Of a stretch of DNA of 64,000 bases, positions 59,501-64,000 are shown one piece after another. Source of the stretch: DASUTB01 sp036374835. GTDB lineage: Bacteria; Actinomycetota; Actinomycetes; Jiangellales; Jiangellaceae. A program made the position numbers and the translations under genes. How positions within the stretch are numbered: the first letter of the stretch is position 1; each line of letters begins with the position of its first letter. The stretch covers positions 1 through 64,000 of the forward strand of contig DASUTB010000111.1 in NCBI GenBank assembly GCA_036374835.1, read 5' to 3'. The notes under the pieces were generated by a model. That model was not told the origin of the DNA. It saw only the letters and a program-made list of their open reading frames with translations, and did no database searches.

Positions 59501-59623
59501 GACGCCCCTGGCGAAAAAATCATCCCCCAGCGAGCCGCCCAGTCGATCTCCGTTCGGAGCCATGCCCGATCTGCCGGGCGCCGCCGGGCTGTAGCCGGCT
59601 GGGCTTCGAGGTTCGGTAGTCAC
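56600..59623 (-). CDS. Class A penicillin-binding protein (PBP1A-type) with two PASTA domains
   Basis: A 1007-residue peptidoglycan synthase from GTG 59623. Residues 1-~165 are an Arg/Gly/Pro-rich cytoplasmic tail, then one membrane helix (VLLGFLGLMLAGLGAIYLAY). The transglycosylase domain holds EDRTFWENEGFDPVGI and GGSTITQQYVKNYYL; the transpeptidase domain has GSTAKPF (SxxK), STNT (SxN) and KTGT. A Pro/Thr linker and two PASTA domains (PVVEVPNVVDLTLGEAKARL and KVRVPNVVGELESDAI) close the protein. It polymerises and cross-links wall glycan. Divergent from padR-ino1, as in mycobacteria where ponA1 lies near ino1. Confidence 0.94.
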   Translation of the reverse strand: MTTEPRSPAGYSPAAPGRSGMAPNGDRLGGSLGDDFFARGVEESVRSGGRRSSSTRGSSAVQRARRGNGRRPARRGRVTASAEGIPPRRPGLGDDVPGRRIGPGGSAGGEGMHDAAGGGRGPGGPRGRGGGGPGRPGGPGGRNGNGGGGRGRRRAARAKSMFHKIVNWRTVLLGFLGLMLAGLGAIYLAYANTEIPDANAQTNYQSSIVYWGDGETELHRFAEIQREPVSLNDVPKHVQDAVIAAEDRTFWENEGFDPVGIARAGVNALRNREISGGGSTITQQYVKNYYLTSEQTVSRKIKELFISVKIDQNTSKEKILEDYLNTVFWGRGTVHGIQTAAQSYFGKNASELSVEEGIVLAAMIPNPVIYDPDHGNTDEAKAANLERLNNRFRAIANAMVQTGALTKPQADALQVPEINPRNRGNSLGGTNGYLIDVVKRELIDLGFTEQEIEQGGLRIETTYDQKVQKAAVEAVAQQYPVDEEGEPLDPDLHVGLAGVDPETGALLGFYGGEDFIERPFNNAVYDAKLEPGSTAKPFGVAAALERDISLQSRYHGLSEIEDERFGDTPIVGNQGDAAPGRDSPDGKITLLEGLIRSTNTVFADLTLQEGYEIMQDSLSRAGVPLEDVCAGEADEDGNCISAANFEYRTLLGPFATPVVEMAEAYATLASGGYHNDWHVVERVVGPGGDVRYEHEPERERAYDSDVVADTTYGLTQVVEDDAGTAKIARELERPVAAKTGTHEDYTAAFGGYVPQLAAEVVYYKGDGSNIEKNSLRSVPGFEDGFSGGNVPGRTWTAFMQMALEGEPVEPFPEPANLGEDRTPSPTPTPTSTPTPTDEPTQDEDQECPEGTEGEYPSCYPVVEVPNVVDLTLGEAKARLSESGLDANVNPDNAPDESIVKGQDPGAGETVREGSTVRLNVEQPNDGKVRVPNVVGELESDAISILESEGLEANPQPHDFAVCPDAEDLVIVQEPAEGMVDAGSTVTIYIGEELLEPDDPECADDGGG

Positions 59624-59859
59624 AAGCGTTCTCTGCTCGTTCGATGGTCGGGCCTGGCCCGTCCGACTCCGCGGCGGACCGAAGTACAGAGTACGACGAC
59701 CTAGTTGATTCCCCCAAGATTGCTCGTTAAGCGGCCAAACCGAACGCGCACGTACTACGTGCACTCGACCATTATCAACACCGTCTGCACATGGTCAGCG
59801 CTGCGAACCAGCCTGAATCGTCCTCATTTGCGGCGCATCTGAGCTGCCGGTTTCACTAC

Positions 59860-59926
59860 GATGTATCGCACTGATACATCCGTATGCTACGGTCACTATC
59901 ACGACGATGTATCAGGACGATACATC
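59860..59926 (+). promoter_or_regulatory. Twin PadR operators upstream of padR-ino1
   Basis: GATGTATC-n5-GATACATC occurs at 59860-59880 and again at 59906-59926, 46 nt apart. The spacer holds TATGCT (59883), a possible -10. The dyads fit the ATGT/ACAT pattern of PadR sites and lie just before padR, so autorepression is likely. The rest of 59624-59956 serves as divergent leader for the PBP gene. Confidence 0.8.
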
Positions 59927-59956
59927 GCGGTTTGTAGTCAAGGGAGAGATCACCTC

Positions 59957-60613
59957 GTGGGCAAGCGTGCACAGGCCCTGGAGCTGGCCGTTCTCGGTCT
60001 GCTTCACGACGCCCCTATGCACGGCTACGAGCTGCGAAAGCGCGTCAACACCCTCCTCGGCTGGGGACGCGCGTTCTCGTACGGGACTCTCTATCCCTGC
60101 CTCAAGGAGCTGGTCCGGCAGGGATACCTGGCCGAGGACACCATGCCACCCTCCGCAACACCACCTCATATCGGCGGGCGGCGTAGCAAGATCGTCTACA
60201 AACTGACTCCGGAGGGCAAGGAGCACTTCGCCGATTTGCTCGCCGAAGCCGGGCCGTCGTCGTGGGACGACGACCAATTCGGGGTGCACTTCGCGTTCTT
60301 CGGGCGAGCTGACGCCGAGACCCGGATGCGCATCCTGGAAGGCCGGCGCAGCCGGCTGACCGAACGCCTCGAGAACTTCCGGTCGTCCCTGCAGCGGACC
60401 CGTGAACGCCTCGACGCGTACACGCTGGAGCTTCAGCGTCACGGCCTCGAGTCCGTGGAGCGTGAGGTCCGGTGGCTCGACGAGCTGATCAACGCCGAGC
60501 GGGGCACCGTCGAGAAAAGTTCAATCGAGAACGTGCAGGGCGCGCAGCGTCCTCACATCGGAGGCGGCGACGGAGTGGCCGCCTCAGATAACACAGAAGG
60601 GACGAACGAGTAG
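59957..60613 (+). CDS. PadR-family regulator (ino1-linked)
   Basis: A 218-residue PadR protein from GTG 59957 (AGGGAGAG upstream). RAQALELAVLGLLHDAPMHGYELRKRVNTLLGWGRAFSYGTLYPCLKELVRQGYL is the winged helix; the C-terminal helical region (RLTERLENFRSSLQRTRERLDAYTLELQRHGLESVEREVRWLDELI) forms the dimer. It is directly followed by ino1, ending 0 nt before its ATG. It likely controls inositol synthesis through the twin operators. Confidence 0.93.
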   Translation: MGKRAQALELAVLGLLHDAPMHGYELRKRVNTLLGWGRAFSYGTLYPCLKELVRQGYLAEDTMPPSATPPHIGGRRSKIVYKLTPEGKEHFADLLAEAGPSSWDDDQFGVHFAFFGRADAETRMRILEGRRSRLTERLENFRSSLQRTRERLDAYTLELQRHGLESVEREVRWLDELINAERGTVEKSSIENVQGAQRPHIGGGDGVAASDNTEGTNE

Positions 60614-61708
60614 ATGAAATCGGCCAAGACCGGTGGAATCCGCGTAGCCATCGTTGGTGTCGGGAACTGTGCCGCGTCGCTTGTTCAGGGCGTGCACTAT
60701 TACCGGGACGCCAATCCGGGCCAGAAGGTGCCCGGCCTCATGCACGTCCAGTTCGGCGACTACCACATCAGCGATGTGAAGTTCGTCGCCGCATTCGACG
60801 TCGACGCCAAGAAGGTCGGGCAGGATCTGGCCGACGCGATCGGCGCCAGCGAGAACAATACGATCAAGATCTGCGACGTCCCGCCGATGGGTATATCTGT
60901 GCGCCGGGGCCCGACGCTGGACGGTCTGGGCAAGTACTACCGGGAGACGATCAGCGAATCCGACGAGGAGCCGGTGGACGTCGTCGCCGAGCTTAAGGCC
61001 GCCAAGGCGGACGTCCTCGTCTGCTACCTGCCGGTCGGTTCGGAACAAGCCGCCAAGTACTACGCCCAGTGCGCGATCGACGCCGGCGTCGCGTTCGTCA
61101 ACGCGCTCCCTGTTTTCATCGCCGGCACCAAGGAGTGGGCGGACAAGTTCACCGAGGCCGGTGTGCCGATCGTCGGTGACGACATCAAATCGCAGATCGG
61201 CGCGACGATAACGCACCGCGTGCTGGCTCGGCTGTTCGAGGACCGCGGCGTCACCGTGGACCGCACATACCAACTGAACGTCGGCGGAAACATGGACTTC
61301 ATGAACATGCTCGAGCGTGACCGGCTGGAGTCCAAGAAGATCTCGAAGACCCAGTCGGTGACGTCGCAGCTGGCCAACGGGCTCGAGCCGCGCAACGTGC
61401 ACATCGGGCCGTCGGACTACGTTGCCTGGCTGGACGACCGCAAGTGGGCGTTCATCCGCCTGGAGGGCCGCAATTTCGGTGACGCACCGGTGAACCTGGA
61501 GTACAAGCTCGAGGTGTGGGACTCGCCGAACTCGGCGGGCATCATCATCGACGCCATTCGCGCGGCGAAGATCGCCAAGGACCGCGGCGTCGGCGGGCCG
61601 ATCCTGTCGGCGTCGTCCTACTTCATGAAGTCGCCACCGGTGCAGTATTCCGACGACTTCGCCCGCGAGTCGGTTGAAAAGTTCATTGCCGGCGAGGTCG
61701 AGCGCTGA
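60614..61708 (+). CDS. ino1: Inositol-3-phosphate synthase
   Basis: A 364-residue enzyme, MKSAKTGGIRVAIVGVGNCAASLVQGVHYY (NAD-binding loop). QLNVGGNMDFMNMLERDRLESKKISKTQSV and NLEYKLEVWDSPNSAGIIIDAIR are conserved actinobacterial Ino1 blocks. It turns glucose-6-phosphate into inositol-1-phosphate, the precursor of mycothiol and phosphatidylinositol. It abuts the PadR stop. Followed by a nested palindrome and a clear terminator. Confidence 0.97.
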   Translation: MKSAKTGGIRVAIVGVGNCAASLVQGVHYYRDANPGQKVPGLMHVQFGDYHISDVKFVAAFDVDAKKVGQDLADAIGASENNTIKICDVPPMGISVRRGPTLDGLGKYYRETISESDEEPVDVVAELKAAKADVLVCYLPVGSEQAAKYYAQCAIDAGVAFVNALPVFIAGTKEWADKFTEAGVPIVGDDIKSQIGATITHRVLARLFEDRGVTVDRTYQLNVGGNMDFMNMLERDRLESKKISKTQSVTSQLANGLEPRNVHIGPSDYVAWLDDRKWAFIRLEGRNFGDAPVNLEYKLEVWDSPNSAGIIIDAIRAAKIAKDRGVGGPILSASSYFMKSPPVQYSDDFARESVEKFIAGEVER

Positions 61709-61727
61709 GCGGTCGAGTACCGATGTA

Positions 61728-61815
61728 GTTCGACCACGTTCACCACCGGCCGCTACATCACACCATGCATGCACGGGTGGTGTGATGTAGCTACGCCTAC
61801 CGAACGTGATCGAAC
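61728..61815. repeat. Nested palindrome after ino1
   Basis: Perfect inner 14-bp arms GCTACATCACACCA / TGGTGTGATGTAGC (61752-61791) within outer arms GTTCGACCACGTTC / GAACGTGATCGAAC (61728-61815, one mismatch). It may be a miniature element or a double-stem terminator; it does not match the other repeats. Confidence 0.7.
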
Positions 61816-61853
61816 GAATGGCTGCGGTCGAGCATTGCGCTCTATCGTGATAT

Positions 61854-61889
61854 GAAGGGTCACCCGGACGTTCATCCGGGTGACCCTTC
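61854..61889 (+). terminator. Intrinsic terminator of padR-ino1
   Basis: Perfect 15-bp arms GAAGGGTCACCCGGA and TCCGGGTGACCCTTC with a 6-nt loop, followed by ATACTTTT. The rest of the 213 nt to the kinase start shows no gene. Confidence 0.85.
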
Positions 61890-62102
61890 ATACTTTTGCG
61901 GTGGTGGGAGACGAGAACCGTCCGCGTGATGAGTCGAAACCGACCAAATGTTGACAAGATGATGCCCAAGTGGGGACGCTTCTCTAATGTCCTCCCTGGG
62001 CAGCATCGCATGCTGGCCGGACGCCGCCCATAACGACGACGTGGTGAGGGCTAATGGTGCTGGTCCCCGTTCCGGGGGTACAACCGAGGAAGGAAACAGC
62101 GC

Positions 62103-64000
62103 ATGACGCGGAGCGCACGAGGACGCCGCGACGAAAATGGCGACTCCACCCGGGCAGCGGTGCCCCAGCGCACCGACGACGTCACGAACGGTTCGATGAA
62201 CGGGGATGAGCCACGCGGCGGCATGTCCCGCTTGTGGCATGCGTTCCTCTACGATCGCAGCGTCCGGGCACGAGTCGCCGTCCTCGTGCTCATTCCGCTC
62301 CTTGGTGCCCTCGGCCTCGGCTCTTTCTTGTTCTGGAATGCGGCGCAGGACGCGGCGTCCGCGCGCGCCGTCGAACACAACGCCGAGGTCGCCGGAACCG
62401 CCCTCGAGGTCGTCGCGGCACTTCAGGACGAGCGGGACCTCAGCGGCCTGTTCGAACAAGGCGTGGCCCAGGAGACCAACGTCGCACAAGCCCGGGAGCG
62501 CACCGACGAACGCGTGGCGAAGCTCAACGAGCTGATGGCGGGCATGCCCGAGGACGATGGCACCCTCCTCGGTGAGGCTGTCCGCAGCAGCAGGTTGCAG
62601 CTGGATCTGCTCGATTCGTACCGCGAAGGTCGCGACATCGAGCTCGAGCCGTTCGACCCGGCCGGTGTGGCCAAGTACGAGGACGTGATCGAGTCGCTGC
62701 TGCGCTTCGTCAAGGCCACCGGAGTCGGCGTCGACGATTCGGACCTGCTGAGCGACATCGACGCGCTCGACGCGCTGGCGCGCGCCACGAACACCGCCTC
62801 GGTCGAGCGCGGCCTGATCTCGCACGCGATCGCCTTGGCCAACGAGGGTGAGACGGCGATGAGCGCCTCGGACCTGCGCGAGGAGCAGATCCTCCAGGGT
62901 GAGCAGGACTTCCTGCTCAGCCGGTTCGTCGAGACCGCGGCTCCGGACTTCCGGGCGCTGTACTACGAGCGTATGCCGGCGGTCCGCGACAGCGCCGAGA
63001 TGGAAGGCGAAGGGGACCGCGACGCGGGTGTGGTCAGCCTCCGCAACACGGCGATGACCAGCCAGGAGATGCCCAACATCACGCAGCAGTGGTACAACGC
63101 GTCCACCGCTCGGATCGACGTGATGCGCGACCTGCAGACGTCCGGTGCGCAGGCCATCTTGAACAAGGCCGCCGACGCGGCGCGAGGCGCCCAGTTGACG
63201 GCGGTGCTGACCGCGCTGGCCGTCGTCGTGGTGCTGGCACTGACGATCGTGCTCGCGTACGCGGTCGCCCGTTCGATCATCCGGCCGCTCCGCCGGCTGC
63301 GCAGCGCCGCCCTGTACGCCGCCGACAGCGGCCTGCCCGCGTTGGTGTCGCGAATCCAGGAGGACGGTCCGGCCGTCGTGCGCCAGGTCGGACAAGCCGT
63401 GACGCCTGAGGGTCGGGACGAGATCGGCCAGGTGGCGAGCGCGTTCAACGACGTTCACTCCACCGCCGTCCGGGTCGCCGGCGAGCAGGCCCTGCTGCGC
63501 CAGAACCTGGACACCATCGTGGTCAACCTGTCCCGCCGCACCCAAGGTCTGGTCGACCGGCAGCTCGGCGAGATCGAGGATCTCGAGTCGCGCGAGCGCG
63601 ACCCCGATCAGCTCGGCACGCTGTTCCGCATCGACCACCTGGCCACCCGTGTCCGCCGGCACGCCGAGTCGCTGCTGGTCCTCGCCGGTGTCGAGGAGAT
63701 GCGGCGCCAGGGTTCGGCCGCACCGGTGCTGGACGTCGTCCGTACCGCGGTCGGTGAGGTCGAGCAGTACCCGCGGATCAAGTTCGGTGTCATGCCGACC
63801 GATCTGATCGTGCCCGCCGCGGTCGACGACGTCGCGCACCTGCTCGCCGAACTGCTCGACAACGCGACCGAGTTCTCCGCCCCGTCCACCGCGGTGCACG
63901 TCACCAGCCAACCGCTGCTCGGCGGCGGGCTGCGCCTGCAGGTCACCGACACCGGCCTGGGTATCCCGCAGGACCAGTTGTCCGCGTTGAACGAGCGTCT
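62103..64000 (+). CDS. Conservon-type histidine kinase with nitrate/nitrite-sensing domain (3' end outside window)
   Basis: At least 632 residues from ATG 62103 (GAGGAAGGAA upstream). After a ~45-residue Arg-rich lead come a membrane segment (RARVAVLVLIPLLGALGLGSFLFW), a long external nitrate/nitrite-sensing helical domain, a second membrane helix (TAVLTALAVVVVLALTIVLAYAVA), HAMP, and the kinase region with FRIDHLATRVRRHAESLLVLAG, N-box LLAELLDNATEFSAPST and G1 VTDTGLGIP. This matches CvnA of Streptomyces conservons (GPCR-like CvnABCD systems). Roadblock, DUF742 and GTPase genes would be expected downstream beyond the window. Confidence 0.9.
   Translation, partial: MTRSARGRRDENGDSTRAAVPQRTDDVTNGSMNGDEPRGGMSRLWHAFLYDRSVRARVAVLVLIPLLGALGLGSFLFWNAAQDAASARAVEHNAEVAGTALEVVAALQDERDLSGLFEQGVAQETNVAQARERTDERVAKLNELMAGMPEDDGTLLGEAVRSSRLQLDLLDSYREGRDIELEPFDPAGVAKYEDVIESLLRFVKATGVGVDDSDLLSDIDALDALARATNTASVERGLISHAIALANEGETAMSASDLREEQILQGEQDFLLSRFVETAAPDFRALYYERMPAVRDSAEMEGEGDRDAGVVSLRNTAMTSQEMPNITQQWYNASTARIDVMRDLQTSGAQAILNKAADAARGAQLTAVLTALAVVVVLALTIVLAYAVARSIIRPLRRLRSAALYAADSGLPALVSRIQEDGPAVVRQVGQAVTPEGRDEIGQVASAFNDVHSTAVRVAGEQALLRQNLDTIVVNLSRRTQGLVDRQLGEIEDLESRERDPDQLGTLFRIDHLATRVRRHAESLLVLAGVEEMRRQGSAAPVLDVVRTAVGEVEQYPRIKFGVMPTDLIVPAAVDDVAHLLAELLDNATEFSAPSTAVHVTSQPLLGGGLRLQVTDTGLGIPQDQLSALNER

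Noticed and set aside
61872..63911. A 679-codon open frame on the minus strand opposite the conservon kinase
   Set aside because: It is antisense to a gene with complete HAMP/kinase patterns; high GC leaves such frames open, and its translation (poly His/Gln/Arg/Asp) has no protein family features.

Overview
This window is high-GC actinomycete chromosome, GC-rich throughout, with frequent GTG starts, ATGA/GTGA stop-start overlaps and many leaderless-looking genes. Family markers agree: a PadR regulator next to inositol-3-phosphate synthase (mycothiol and phosphoinositide supply), a nitrate/nitrite-sensing histidine kinase of the conservon type, two DUF574 SAM-dependent methyltransferases, a DUF5926 SEC-C protein, an RNHCP protein, an SSI-type protease inhibitor and a DUF1707 protein. 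The genus cannot be named from the sequence alone. No phage, transposase, rRNA or CRISPR was seen.

Layout. 0-5 kb: a DUF4097 gene with a ribbon-helix-helix regulator, then a response regulator, histidine kinase and DUF4153/4173 membrane protein operon. 5-11.3 kb: an EtfD-like membrane Fe-S oxidoreductase, dCTP deaminase, and a glycine betaine/choline ABC transporter. 11.8-15.5 kb: tRNA-Gly(CCC), a polysaccharide deacetylase lipoprotein, and a DsbA-like / hemerythrin / MauE redox cluster with a DosR-like box. 15.1-28 kb: RNA helicase, DUF574 methyltransferase, cobalamin-binding protein, a GNAT-MazE-MazF operon, a nitrilase-like protein, NUDIX, M50-like, MBL and HAD proteins, serS and pheA. 28-35 kb: larBC, a glycosyltransferase, arginine deiminase and a globin-reductase. 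35-53 kb: a second DUF574 methyltransferase, an AAA ATPase, SSI inhibitor, Fpg-family glycosylase, aat, EcsC, a fused 5-oxoprolinase/hydantoinase, a WYL regulator with DinB-ankyrin protein, the ogt/ada-alkA alkylation repair pair, SRPBCC/ArsR, ComB-like and AlaA-like genes. 53-64 kb: two polytopic glycosyltransferases, a RelE-type toxin-antitoxin pair, a class A PBP, PadR-ino1 and the start of a conservon kinase.

The most unusual feature is a family of ~80-nt intergenic repeats. At least seven near full-length copies (5.0, 30.0, 30.1, 37.8, 40.2, 47.3 and 53.2 kb), plus truncated copies at 38.8 and 45.3 kb, each sit at the 3' end of a gene and point the same way as that gene. Each begins AGAATGAYCA-like and ends near CCGCGCAtcg. 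The TGA inside the first box is the stop codon of at least seven genes (six of them reading GAA TGA, so those proteins end in Glu), and at one locus the repeat is read through as the C-terminal tail of the oxoprolinase. A second family of three hairpins (GATCAGGTG...CACCTGATC), two of them followed by T5, acts as plausible intrinsic terminators at 8.0 and 27.0 kb.

Regulatory sites can be read for several regulators: tandem direct repeats for the ribbon-helix-helix protein, twin palindromes for ArsR and for PadR, one palindrome for the WYL regulator, and a DosR-like box before hemerythrin.
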